Shown here piece after piece: positions 31,475 through 39,582 of a DNA stretch of 64,000 nucleotides. The stretch spans positions 3,749,254-3,813,253 of the forward strand of contig NZ_CP101750.1 in NCBI RefSeq assembly GCF_026810505.1, written 5' to 3'. Made by a program: the position numbers and the translations under genes. Origin of the DNA: Streptomyces sp. Je 1-369. Lineage in GTDB: Bacteria > Actinomycetota > Actinomycetes > Streptomycetales > Streptomycetaceae. How positions within the stretch are numbered: the stretch's first letter is position 1; the number at the start of each line of letters is the position of its first letter. The notes under the pieces are model-generated. The model ran no database searches. It saw only the letters and a program-made list of their open reading frames with translations, and was not told the DNA's origin.

Positions 31475-32236
31475 GTGCGACCTGACACAGTTCCATCGCT
31501 GGTGCTCGCTGTGCACGGCAGTCCCGTGCCCGGTGCCGCGTACACGCTGGGGCGGCTCTGTGACCGGGTCGAGGAACTCGGTGGGGTGCGGCCCGCCCTC
31601 GGCCACCTCAGCCACCTCGGCCACCTCGGCCACCTCGATCACCTCGATCACCGGACCGCCTCCCTCACCGAGGCGCTGCAGGACGGTTCCGTCGTCGTGC
31701 CCCTCCTCCTCGGCGACGGCTACCACCGCACGGTCGACATCCCCGCCGCCATCCGCAGCCACAAGGGGCACTGCGTGCTCACCGACGGGCTCAGTGGTGA
31801 CCGTGCCGTGGCGCTCGCCCTGCGCGACCGGTTGCACGAGGCGGAGCGGCGCGCGGGCGTGCGGGCCGACGCCGTGGTCCTCGCGGCCGCGGGCTCGTCG
31901 CGCCCCGGGGGCAACAGCGGGGCGCGGATCGCCGTCCGGCAGCTGCGGCAGCTGTTGCGCGGGGTGCCGGTGTGCGGGGCGTACTGCTCGTCGGCCGGGC
32001 CCACCGTTCCCGAAGCTGTGGCGCGGCTGCGGGGTGCCGGGTTCCAGAAGGTGGCGGTGGCCGCGCACCTGCTGGCGCCGGGGCGGTTCGCGGGGGCGCT
32101 CGCCGGGGCCGAGGCCGACGCGGTGGCCGAACCGATCGCCGATCATCCCGAGATCGCGCGGCTGGTCCTGCGACGGTACGAGACGGCCTTGCATCGCCCG
32201 GGTGGGCCTGTGGAGCGGTTGGGCGCCGCAGCCTGA
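31475..32236 (+). CDS. CbiX-type sirohydrochlorin chelatase family protein
   Basis: 253-aa protein of the CbiX/SirB family, which inserts Fe2+ or Co2+ into sirohydrochlorin. Two related halves are visible: the first opens SLVLAVHGSP with the metal-binding His, the second has VVLAAAGSSRPGGNSGARIAVRQLRQLL, where the His is replaced. Divergence from nirB, a siroheme enzyme, suggests that it supplies siroheme. GTG at 31475 with GGGGTGG 4 nt upstream. An internal repeat encodes HLGHLGHLDHLDH between residues about 45 and 58. Such His-rich stretches could bind metal, but here it coincides with a DNA repeat. Confidence 0.8.
   Translation: MRPDTVPSLVLAVHGSPVPGAAYTLGRLCDRVEELGGVRPALGHLSHLGHLGHLDHLDHRTASLTEALQDGSVVVPLLLGDGYHRTVDIPAAIRSHKGHCVLTDGLSGDRAVALALRDRLHEAERRAGVRADAVVLAAAGSSRPGGNSGARIAVRQLRQLLRGVPVCGAYCSSAGPTVPEAVARLRGAGFQKVAVAAHLLAPGRFAGALAGAEADAVAEPIADHPEIARLVLRRYETALHRPGGPVERLGAAA
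31601..31652. repeat. 9-bp tandem repeat in chelatase gene
   Basis: About six units of GGCCACCTC (variants AGCCACCTC and GATCACCTC), in frame, encoding a His-Leu-Gly/Asp tripeptide repeat. Confidence 0.8.
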
Positions 32237-32268
32237 CTCGGCGTACGCCCTCTGCTGTCCTGGAGGGC

Positions 32269-33570
32269 ATGACAAGCACACCCGCCTCACCCGACTCACC
32301 TGGCTCACCTGGCTCACCTGGCTCACCTGGTGCATCCGACCCAGCCACGCCACATGGCTCGTCCGCCTCACCTGCCTCACCCGCCTCGCTCGCCTCACCC
32401 ACATCCCCCTTCTCCAAGCCGTTGCGGCCGCTGCTCGCCCGGGGTCGCGACGAGGAGCATCGGGCGGCGACCCCGCTGGAGCTCTTCTTCGACCTGTGCT
32501 TCGTCGTGGCGGTCGCGCAGGCCGGTGCCGAGCTGGTGCATGCCGTCGCCGAGGGGCACGCGGGCGAGGGCATCCTCAACTACGCGATGATCTTCCTCGC
32601 GATGTTCTGGGCGTGGGTCAACTTCTCGTGGTTCGCCTCGGCGTACGACAACGACGACGTGCTGTACCGCGTGGTGACGCTGATCCAGATCGCCGGTGTG
32701 CTCGTCTTCGCCGCCGGGGTGTCGCGGGCCTTCGAGGAGCACGACTTCTTCGTGGTCTGGCTCGGCTACCTGATCATGCGGATCGCCCTCACCACCCAGT
32801 GGCTGCGCGTCGCCCGTGCGGCGTCGGGCGCGGAGCGCGGGACAGCCCTGCGGTACGCGGCGGGCGTGCTGATCTGTCAGGTCGGCTGGTCGGGGCTGCT
32901 GTTCCTGCCGGAGGGCGGCAGGCCCTGGCTGTTCCTCGTGATGGCGGTCGCGGAGCTGAGCGTGCCGGTCATCGCGGAGCGTGCGTACACGACGGCCTGG
33001 CATCCGCATCACATCTCGGAGCGGTACGGGCTGTTCACCATCATCGTGCTCGGCGAGACCATCGCGGCGGCGACCGTCGCGGTGAAGTCGGGCATCAAGG
33101 AGAACGACGCGCTGGACGAGTTGCTGCCGATCGCGGCGGGCGGCCTCCTCATCGTGTTCGCCGCGTGGTGGATCTACTTCGTCGTGCCCATCCACGGCCG
33201 CCTGCGGAGCAACCGTCAGGCGCTCCTGTGGGGATACGGCCACTACGTGATCCTGGGCGCGGCCGCGGCCATCGGGGCCGGGATCGAGGTGGCGGTCGAA
33301 CAGGCCGTGGGCGAGGCGCACATCTCGACGGTGGCGGCGTCCACCGCGGTGACCGTGCCGACGGCGCTCTATCTGGTGACGGTGTGGGCGCTGCACTCCC
33401 GTTACTACAAGGTGGGGGTGGCGCAGCAACTGGTGTTGCCGGTGAGCGCGTTGGCGGTGCTCGCGAGTACGTTCGCGGGCCGCTGGGCGGTGCTGGTGGC
33501 GGGACTGGTCACCGCGGCGACCGTCGCGACGGGGGTGACCCTCACCACGCGGATGGCGCGGCGCCCGTGA
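32269..33570 (+). CDS. LtrA-type low-temperature-requirement membrane protein
   Basis: Multi-pass membrane protein of 433 aa. The first 55 residues are Ser/Pro/Ala repeats (SPGSPGSPG and ASPASPASLASP), then the LtrA start RPLLARGRDEEHRAATPLELFFDLCFVVAVAQAG with its Glu/Phe-Phe-Asp motif, followed by about 10-11 helices. LtrA was named from a Listeria cold-growth phenotype, and molecular function is unclear. ATG at 32269 preceded by GGAGGG. It lies 32 bp after the chelatase gene and may be co-transcribed with it. Downstream is a P1 peptidase (25 bp). Confidence 0.85.
   Translation: MTSTPASPDSPGSPGSPGSPGASDPATPHGSSASPASPASLASPTSPFSKPLRPLLARGRDEEHRAATPLELFFDLCFVVAVAQAGAELVHAVAEGHAGEGILNYAMIFLAMFWAWVNFSWFASAYDNDDVLYRVVTLIQIAGVLVFAAGVSRAFEEHDFFVVWLGYLIMRIALTTQWLRVARAASGAERGTALRYAAGVLICQVGWSGLLFLPEGGRPWLFLVMAVAELSVPVIAERAYTTAWHPHHISERYGLFTIIVLGETIAAATVAVKSGIKENDALDELLPIAAGGLLIVFAAWWIYFVVPIHGRLRSNRQALLWGYGHYVILGAAAAIGAGIEVAVEQAVGEAHISTVAASTAVTVPTALYLVTVWALHSRYYKVGVAQQLVLPVSALAVLASTFAGRWAVLVAGLVTAATVATGVTLTTRMARRP
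32283..32331. repeat. 9-bp tandem repeat at LtrA N-terminus
   Basis: Four to five units of GGCTCACCT encode a Ser-Pro-Gly repeat right after the start codon. A related degenerate stretch continues to about 32400. Confidence 0.8.
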
Positions 33571-33595
33571 GGACGGAGCGTGGTACGCCTGCTCC

Positions 33596-34699
33596 ATGAC
33601 ATCTGCTTCCGCTGGTCCGGCCGGGGCCGTGCGCCGGCCGCCGTCCGACTCCCTGACCGATGTCGCCGGCCTGCGGGTCGGCCACGCCACGCGGACCGGC
33701 GCGGGCCGGCTCACCGGCACCACGGTGGTCCTCGCTCCCGAGGGCGGGGCCGTCGCCGCCGTGGACGTGCGCGGCGGCGGGCCAGGCACGCGCGAGACGG
33801 ACGCCCTGGATCCGCGCAACCTGGTGCAGCGCGTCGAGGCGGTCGTCCTGACGGGCGGCAGTGCGTACGGGCTTGACGCCGCGTCGGGCGTCGTGGCGTG
33901 GCTGGAGGAGCAGGGGCGGGGCGTGCGGGTCGGCCCCGACCCCACCCACGTCGTGCCCGTCGTACCGGCCGCCTGCGTCTTCGACCTGGGCCGGGGCGGC
34001 GACTTCAGGGCCCGCCCCGACGCGGCGACGGGCCGGGCCGCCATCGAGGACGCCGCGCGCACGGATCCGTTCACACCGGTCGTGGAGGGCAACGTCGGGG
34101 CGGGCACGGGCGCGCTGGTCGGCAGGTTCAAGGGCGGTGTCGGCAGCGCGAGCGTCCGCCTGGACTCCGGCATCACGGTGGCCGCGCTGGCCGTGGCGAA
34201 CGCCGCGGGCTCGGCGGTGGATCCGGAGACGGGGGTGTTGTACGGGCAGTACTTCAGGGGGCGGCGGGTGAGTTACCCCGCGCCCGAGGTGCACGCGGAG
34301 GCGACCCGACGACTCGCCGAGACCGCCGAGCGAAACGGGCCGCCGCCGTTGAACACCACTCTCGCCGTGGTCGCCACGGACGCCGAACTCACCAAGGCGC
34401 AGGCGCAGAAACTGGCGGGCACGTCGCACGACGGCATGGCGCGCGCGGTGCGGCCCGTCCACCTCCTCAACGACGGCGACACGATCTTCGCCCTCGCGAC
34501 CGGCGAGCGCGCCCTGGCCGTCGGCAACCCGCTCGCCCTCAACGAGATCCTCGCCGCGGGCGCGGACCTGGTGACGGAGGCGATCACGCGGGCGATGCTG
34601 GCGGCGGACTCCGTGGAGACGCCGGGCGGCATCTTCCCCTCGTACATCGGCCTCTACGGCAGACAGCAGGACGACGACGGGACAGTAGCGGGACATTGA
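33596..34699 (+). CDS. P1 family peptidase (DmpA/S58-like)
   Basis: Self-processing N-terminal-nucleophile aminopeptidase of the DmpA family, 367 aa. Family segments: DSLTDVAGLRVGHATR, GGGPGTRETDALDPRNLVQRVEAVVLTGGSAYGLDAASGV, and the processing region EGNVGAGTGA ... GGVGSASVRLDSG with the likely catalytic Ser after Gly. The C-terminal half ends with DGDTIFALATGER and VTEAITRAML. Activities known in the family include D-aminopeptidase and beta-aminopeptidase. The real substrate is unknown. Confidence 0.88.
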   Translation: MTSASAGPAGAVRRPPSDSLTDVAGLRVGHATRTGAGRLTGTTVVLAPEGGAVAAVDVRGGGPGTRETDALDPRNLVQRVEAVVLTGGSAYGLDAASGVVAWLEEQGRGVRVGPDPTHVVPVVPAACVFDLGRGGDFRARPDAATGRAAIEDAARTDPFTPVVEGNVGAGTGALVGRFKGGVGSASVRLDSGITVAALAVANAAGSAVDPETGVLYGQYFRGRRVSYPAPEVHAEATRRLAETAERNGPPPLNTTLAVVATDAELTKAQAQKLAGTSHDGMARAVRPVHLLNDGDTIFALATGERALAVGNPLALNEILAAGADLVTEAITRAMLAADSVETPGGIFPSYIGLYGRQQDDDGTVAGH

Positions 34700-34727
34700 C
34701 GGGACAATGACAGGACAATGACGGGCA
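34672..34727. repeat. short degenerate tandem repeat at P1 peptidase 3' end
   Basis: Four to five copies of about 11 bp (GACGGGACA(A/T)T) spanning the stop codon and following intergenic bases. Confidence 0.6.
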
Positions 34728-34864
34728 AGCCACCCAAAGCGCCGCAATCAGCGGCGAGTTGGGACACCCGATTGTGCTCACACTCACACCGTACGGGCGG
34801 AACCGCTCCGGGCGCGGGGCGCTCTTAACTCGTACTGAGTCTGAACACGTACTTGGAGTAGCCC

Positions 34865-36085
34865 GTGACAAGGTCGGTCATAGTCAACCCCCGGCGCCGT
34901 GCCCTGATGGCCGCCACCGCGCTCGCCGCCGTGGGCGCGCTGACCCTCACGGCCTGCGGCGGCGACGCCGACGCCAAGGACGACAAGAAGGGCGGCAACT
35001 CGGCGGCCGCCAAGGGCGCCGACATCGCCATCTCGTCCAAGGACGGCGCTACCGATGCCTCGATCAACGCCACCGGCGTCAAGGTCAAGAACGGCAAGCT
35101 GACCGACGTGAAGATGACGTCGGTGACGTCCGGTGCCGCGGTCGAGGGCACCATCTCCGGCGACGGTTCCTCGTGGAAGCCGAAGGCGCAGCTGGAGCGC
35201 GGCACGAAGTACAAGGTGACGGCGAACGCCAAGGACGCCAAGGGCAACGCGGCGACCGAGAACGCGACGTTCACCACGGTCTCCACCGCCAACAGCTTCA
35301 TCGGCACCTACGCGCCCGACGGCGGCGCCAAGGTCGGTGTCGGCATGCCGGTCTCCTTCAACTTCGACAAGGCGATCACGGAGAAGAAGGACGTCCAGTC
35401 GCACATCACGGTGACGTCCGACAGCGGCCAGAAGGTCGTCGGCCACTGGTTCGGCAACCAGCGCCTGGACTTCCGTCCCGAGGACTACTGGAAGGCCGGC
35501 TCCAAGGTCACCATGAAGATCGACCTGGACGGCGTGAAGGGTGCGAACGGCGTCACCGGCGTACAGAACAAGACGGTCACCTTCACCGTCGGCCGCGCGC
35601 AGGTCTCCACGGTCGACGTGCAGGCCAAGAAGATGACGGTCGAGCGCGACGGCAAGGTCATCAAGTCGGTCCCGATCTCCGCGGGCAGCCCGTCGAACCC
35701 GACGTACAACGGCAAGATGGTCATCTCGGAGAAGTTCACCCAGACCCGGATGAACGGTGACACGGTCGGCTTCGGCGGTGAGTACGACATCAAGGACGTG
35801 CCGCACGCCATGCGGCTGTCCTCGTCGGGCACCTTCATCCACGGCAACTACTGGGGCTCGCCCTCGATCTTCGGCAGCGCCAACACCAGCCACGGCTGCG
35901 TCGGCCTCCAGGACGCGCGCGGCGCGGGCGACCCCGGCACCCAGGGCGCCTGGTTCTTCAACAACTCCTTGATCGGCGACATCGTGACGGTCAAGGGCTC
36001 CCCCGACAAGACCATCGCCCCGGACAACGGCCTCAACGGCTGGAACATGTCCTGGAGCGAGTGGACGGCGGGCAGCGCGAGCTGA
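34865..36085 (+). CDS. L,D-transpeptidase lipoprotein (YkuD domain)
   Basis: Cell-wall enzyme making 3-3 peptidoglycan cross-links or attaching proteins, 406 aa. The signal peptide has RRRALMAATALAAVGALTLTAC with lipobox Cys31. After a Lys/Asp/Gly-rich spacer come Ig-like domains (ATDASINATGVKVKNG onwards), then the YkuD catalytic domain with FIHGNYWG and the catalytic His-Gly-Cys motif SHGCVGLQDA. The architecture matches actinobacterial Ldt proteins. GTG at 34865 with GGAG 6 nt upstream. Followed by a strong terminator. Confidence 0.93.
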   Translation: MTRSVIVNPRRRALMAATALAAVGALTLTACGGDADAKDDKKGGNSAAAKGADIAISSKDGATDASINATGVKVKNGKLTDVKMTSVTSGAAVEGTISGDGSSWKPKAQLERGTKYKVTANAKDAKGNAATENATFTTVSTANSFIGTYAPDGGAKVGVGMPVSFNFDKAITEKKDVQSHITVTSDSGQKVVGHWFGNQRLDFRPEDYWKAGSKVTMKIDLDGVKGANGVTGVQNKTVTFTVGRAQVSTVDVQAKKMTVERDGKVIKSVPISAGSPSNPTYNGKMVISEKFTQTRMNGDTVGFGGEYDIKDVPHAMRLSSSGTFIHGNYWGSPSIFGSANTSHGCVGLQDARGAGDPGTQGAWFFNNSLIGDIVTVKGSPDKTIAPDNGLNGWNMSWSEWTAGSAS

Positions 36086-36101
36086 CGCACACCAACTGGG
36101 C

Positions 36102-36131
36102 GAGCCACGCGGGAACTTCCCCGCGTGGCTC
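36102..36131 (+). terminator. L,D-transpeptidase terminator
   Basis: GAGCCACGCGGG, 6-nt loop, perfect 12-bp complement, then GCGCG and TTTT. It is located 17 nt after the stop codon. Confidence 0.85.
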
Positions 36132-36220
36132 GCGCGTTTTCCGGTTCCCGGGCATGATGTCGGACCCAGGGGCTACGGTATGCACTCACCAGGTGACATG
36201 TAGCAACGCCGGGAGAAGCC

Positions 36221-36997
36221 TTGAGCGTTCCGTACGACACTGCGTACGAGCCACCCGAGTCGCCCGAGCCACACTCTCCGGAGGAGCATCTCGAGCGACT
36301 CCTCGGCCGTGCAATGAACTCCTTCGACCTGCCGGACGAGGTGCTGGTCCGGCTCGGCACCGCACTCGCCCACGACAGCGCGCTGCACTCCGCGCACCAC
36401 AGCTCGGGGCTGCACCGCGAGACGTTCAGACACACCTGGCTGCTCGCCGACGCGTCCGTGCTCACGCTCTGGGAGCTCGTCCACAACACCGCGCCGGGCA
36501 GCGCCCCGACGCACGAGCTCTACGCCGACGAGGAGGAGGCGGGCGTCGCCACCTCGCGCCTGCCGCTGCCGCCCGACCCGCCCTCGTGCGGCCGGCCCGT
36601 GCTGCTCGACCTCCCCGCCGACTCCGAGCCCCGCCACGTGTACGTTCCCGACGACTCCGCGGACCACGCGCGCCGACTCCTGCGCCGCGCGGAGAACCCG
36701 GACGGCGACCGGCCCGGGAAGAGCGTCGTGCGGCTGCTCCGTGCCGCGTTCGCGCACCAGATCACGCAGGCCTTCGGCCGTCCGCGGCTGGCCGGGGAGG
36801 TGCGCATGTGCTTCTCGCTCTACGAGCACGCGTTCCTGCTCTTCGACGGCGGCGAGACCAGCCTGTGGGAGGTCGAGCACACGCTCACGCCCGACGGGCG
36901 GCACATGTGCGAGGTGTACGACACCGAGGAGGCGGCCCGCGCCGCGATGGAGCGCAGGGCCCTCGCTTGGACCCGGGACCGCCGGGCGCGGAGCTAG
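36221..36997 (+). CDS. DUF6227-like hypothetical protein
   Basis: Soluble 258-aa protein with no signal or membrane helix. The N-terminal half has SPEEHLERLLGRAMNSFDLPDEVLVRLGTAL and HSSGLHRETFRHTWLLADASVLTLWELVHNT. The second half repeats a similar theme (FSLYEHAFLLFDGGETSLWEVEHTLTPDG), so the protein looks like an internal duplication of a W-E-hydrophobic fold. It resembles the streptomycete family DUF6227 (recalled, not searched). TTG start at 36221 with GGGAG 6 nt upstream. Function unknown. Confidence 0.75.
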   Translation: MSVPYDTAYEPPESPEPHSPEEHLERLLGRAMNSFDLPDEVLVRLGTALAHDSALHSAHHSSGLHRETFRHTWLLADASVLTLWELVHNTAPGSAPTHELYADEEEAGVATSRLPLPPDPPSCGRPVLLDLPADSEPRHVYVPDDSADHARRLLRRAENPDGDRPGKSVVRLLRAAFAHQITQAFGRPRLAGEVRMCFSLYEHAFLLFDGGETSLWEVEHTLTPDGRHMCEVYDTEEAARAAMERRALAWTRDRRARS

Positions 36998-37003
36998 GAG
37001 CAA

Positions 37004-37045
37004 GGCGCCAGGTGCCAGGTGCCAGGCGCCAGGCGCCAGGCGCCA
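37004..37045. repeat. 7-bp tandem repeat
   Basis: Six units of GGCGCCA/GGTGCCA just after the DUF6227-like stop and 12 bp before the convergent gene's stop. Each unit contains a TGGCGCCA-like palindrome, so the array can form hairpins and may act as terminator. Confidence 0.85.
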
Positions 37046-37056
37046 GAAGTCGGGCG

Positions 37057-37323
37057 CTAGGAGCGGCCGTCGCCGAACTGGCGTACCAGGCCGGCGAACG
37101 CGGCGCGCTCGTCGGCCGTCAGCTCCACGGTCTCCGTGCGCGGCGGCCCCTGCTGGGCAGGCAGCGCGCGGAGCGACGGAGCCTGGCGCCATGCCTCGGC
37201 CTCGAACGGACCCTTGAAGCGGTCCTTGCGCATCATCCGCACCAGGCCGACGGCCCAGGCGACGGTCGCCACGGCGAGGACGGCCACGCCTATCTGCTGA
37301 ACGATCGAGACATCCTGAAGCAT
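37057..37323 (-). CDS. small single-pass membrane protein
   Basis: 88-aa protein with one N-terminal helix (IVQQIGVAVLAVATVAWAVGLVRMM) followed by the basic-aromatic segment RKDRFKGPFEAEAWRQAP and a C-terminal amphipathic ELTADERAAFAGLVRQFGDGRS. No family recognised. A strong DevR-like box lies about 47 nt upstream of its ATG, so it may belong to an oxygen- or dormancy-responsive set together with pflB and nirB. Confidence 0.65.
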   Translation of the reverse strand: MLQDVSIVQQIGVAVLAVATVAWAVGLVRMMRKDRFKGPFEAEAWRQAPSLRALPAQQGPPRTETVELTADERAAFAGLVRQFGDGRS

Positions 37324-37369
37324 GCGGCCCAGTAGACAACAGGGGTGGGGTCTTTCGACAGGGGGTAAT

Positions 37370-37383
37370 AGGACTTAGGTCCC
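37370..37383. promoter_or_regulatory. DevR/DosR-like box
   Basis: Minus-strand reading GGGACCTAAGTCCT matches 12 of 14 bases of the core GGGACTWWAGTCCC. It is the best such match in the window and stands alone upstream of the small membrane-protein gene. No other gene begins nearby. Confidence 0.55.
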
Positions 37384-37454
37384 GAAGTGAGGCAAGTCGC
37401 ACACTCCGGGACCCGTCGCCCTTCACGGGCGTTCGGCGGCCTTGCAGCGGTCGT

Positions 37455-39476
37455 TCAGACCGTCGCCGCCACCCGCTTCTCCGCGGGCTCCGACTCGTCG
37501 GCCGCCGGTCCCGACGGCGTCGTCTTCCTGGCGCCCTTGAGCAGGACCACCACGGCCGTCGAGACACAGACTCCCGCGGCGATCGCGACCAGGTAGAGCA
37601 GGGGCTGGCCGATCAGCGGGACCACGAAGACGCCACCGTGCGGGGCGCGCAGCGTGCAGCCGAACGCCATCGAGAGCGCTCCGGTGACCGCGCCGCCCGC
37701 CATCGACGCGGGGATGACGCGCAGCGGGTCGGCCGCCGCGAACGGGATCGCGCCCTCCGTGATGAAGGAGGCGCCGAGGAACCAGGCCGCCTTGCCGTTC
37801 TCGCGCTCGGTCTTGGTGAAGAGGCGGCCGCGGACCGTCGTGGCGAGGGCCATGGCGAGCGGCGGGACCATGCCGGCCGCCATCGCGGCGGCCATGACCT
37901 TCAGGCTGCCGTCGGTCGGGTGGGCGAGGCCGCCGACCGCGAAGGCGTAGGCCACCTTGTTCAGCGGACCGCCGAGGTCGAAGCACATCATCAGGCCGAG
38001 GATGACGCCCAGGATGACCGCGTTGGCCCCGGAGAGGCCCTCCAGCCAGTCCGTCAGCGCGCTCTGCAGCGAGGCGATGGGCTTGCCGACGACGAGGAAC
38101 ATCAGGAAGCCGACCACCGCCGATGAGATCAGCGGGATCACCACGACCGGCATGATGCCGCGCAGCACGGTGGGGATGCGGACCCGCTGGATGCCCATGA
38201 CGACGGCGCCCGCGAGCAGGCCCGCGGCGAGACCGCCGAGGAAGCCCGCGTTGATGGTGACGGCGACCGAACCGCCGACGAAGCCGGGGACCAGGCCGGG
38301 CCGGTCGGCCATCCCGTACGCGATGTAGCCCGCGAGGACCGGGACGAGGAAGGCGAAGGCGAGCCCGCCGATCTGGAAGAGCAGCGCGGCCCAGCTGGTG
38401 TGGTCCGTCCAGATGAAGTGCTCGGCGACCGACGGCGCCTTGTCGATCTTCCAGCCGCCGATGGCGAAGCCGAGCGCGATGAGAAGGCCGCCCGCCGCGA
38501 CGAAGGGGACCATGTAACTGACGCCGGACATGAGCCACTTGCGGAGCTTGGTGCCGTAGCCGTCGCCGCTGTCCCCGGCGTTGTCGACGGGGGTGGGGCC
38601 CGCGGGGGCGGTCGTCTCGCCTCGGGCGGCCTTCTCCCGTACCTCGGCGAGGAGTTCGGCGGACCGGTTGATGCCTGCCTTCACGCCCACGTCGACGGTG
38701 GGCTTCCCGGCGAAACGATCCTTGTCGCGTACGGGGACGTCGTGGGCGAACACGACGCCGTCCGCGGCGGCGATCACCGCGGGGTCGAGCCGGGTGAAGC
38801 CCGCCGAGCCCTGCGTCTCGACGGTGATCTCCACGCCCGCCTCGCGCGCGGCGTTCTCCAGCGACTCGGCGGCCATGTAGGTGTGGGCGATGCCGGTGGG
38901 GCACGAGGTGACGGCTACGACGCGGAAGGGCTCGTCAGGCCCGGACCCACCGCCCACGGGGGCAGCGGGGGCAGTGGGGGTAGCGGGGGCTTCGGGAGCG
39001 ACGGGGGCTTCGGGAGCAGCGGGTTCGGCGTTCTCGCCGCTGATCAGGGCCGCCGCCGCGGTCGCGTCCTCCGCCGACCGCAGCGCCGCCGTGAACTCCG
39101 CGTCCATCAGCTGCCGGGCCAGCGACGACAGGATCGTCAGGTGGGCGTCGTCCGCGCCCGCCGGGGCGGCGATCAGGAAGATCAGGTCCGCGGGGCCGTC
39201 CGGCGCGCCGAAGTCGATGCCGCGTGCCGAGCGGCCGAAGGCGAGGGTCGGCTCGGTGACGTGGGCGCTGCGGCAGTGCGGGATGCCGATGCCGCCGTCG
39301 AGGCCGGTCGGCATCTGCGCCTCGCGGGCCGCCACGTCGGCCAGGAACCCTTCGAGGTCGGTCACCCGGCCGAGGGCCACCATGCGTGCGGCGAGGGAGC
39401 GGGCCGCGGCTTCCTTGGTTTCGGCGGACAGGTCGAGGTCGAGGTCGACCAGATCCGCCGTGATCATCTCGCTCAT
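37455..39476 (-). CDS. fruA: PTS fructose transporter, EIIABC
   Basis: Fructose-specific phosphotransferase permease of 673 aa with three domains. EIIA (1-150) has the phospho-His in GIGIPHCRSAHV. EIIB (about 175-280) has the phospho-Cys in VTSCPTGIAHTYMAAESLE. EIIC (about 305-650) carries some 9-10 helices with GGPLNKVAYAF and ITEGAIPFAA. An Ala/Pro linker joins A and B. It imports fructose as fructose-1-phosphate, the substrate of FruK, encoded upstream. Third gene of fruR-fruK-fruA. The A-B linker region is another Ala/Pro repeat. Confidence 0.96.
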   Translation of the reverse strand: MSEMITADLVDLDLDLSAETKEAAARSLAARMVALGRVTDLEGFLADVAAREAQMPTGLDGGIGIPHCRSAHVTEPTLAFGRSARGIDFGAPDGPADLIFLIAAPAGADDAHLTILSSLARQLMDAEFTAALRSAEDATAAAALISGENAEPAAPEAPVAPEAPATPTAPAAPVGGGSGPDEPFRVVAVTSCPTGIAHTYMAAESLENAAREAGVEITVETQGSAGFTRLDPAVIAAADGVVFAHDVPVRDKDRFAGKPTVDVGVKAGINRSAELLAEVREKAARGETTAPAGPTPVDNAGDSGDGYGTKLRKWLMSGVSYMVPFVAAGGLLIALGFAIGGWKIDKAPSVAEHFIWTDHTSWAALLFQIGGLAFAFLVPVLAGYIAYGMADRPGLVPGFVGGSVAVTINAGFLGGLAAGLLAGAVVMGIQRVRIPTVLRGIMPVVVIPLISSAVVGFLMFLVVGKPIASLQSALTDWLEGLSGANAVILGVILGLMMCFDLGGPLNKVAYAFAVGGLAHPTDGSLKVMAAAMAAGMVPPLAMALATTVRGRLFTKTERENGKAAWFLGASFITEGAIPFAAADPLRVIPASMAGGAVTGALSMAFGCTLRAPHGGVFVVPLIGQPLLYLVAIAAGVCVSTAVVVLLKGARKTTPSGPAADESEPAEKRVAATV

Positions 39477-39582
39477 CGCGGGCTCCTTTGCACGCGTATC
39501 GCTTGGGGGGCGGGGGGTGTTGGGGGGACGGGGGGTGGTGCGGGGACGGGGGGCGGTGCGGGGACGAGGGAGGCGGGGCGGG

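Noticed and set aside
22473..33599. A continuous plus-strand open frame of about 3,700 codons
   Set aside because: It runs antisense to pflA, pflB, narK and nirB and through mscL and the chelatase and LtrA genes in the wrong frame. Its composition is Arg/Gly/Val/Asp-rich without domains. It is an artefact of G/C-biased third positions in high-G+C DNA.
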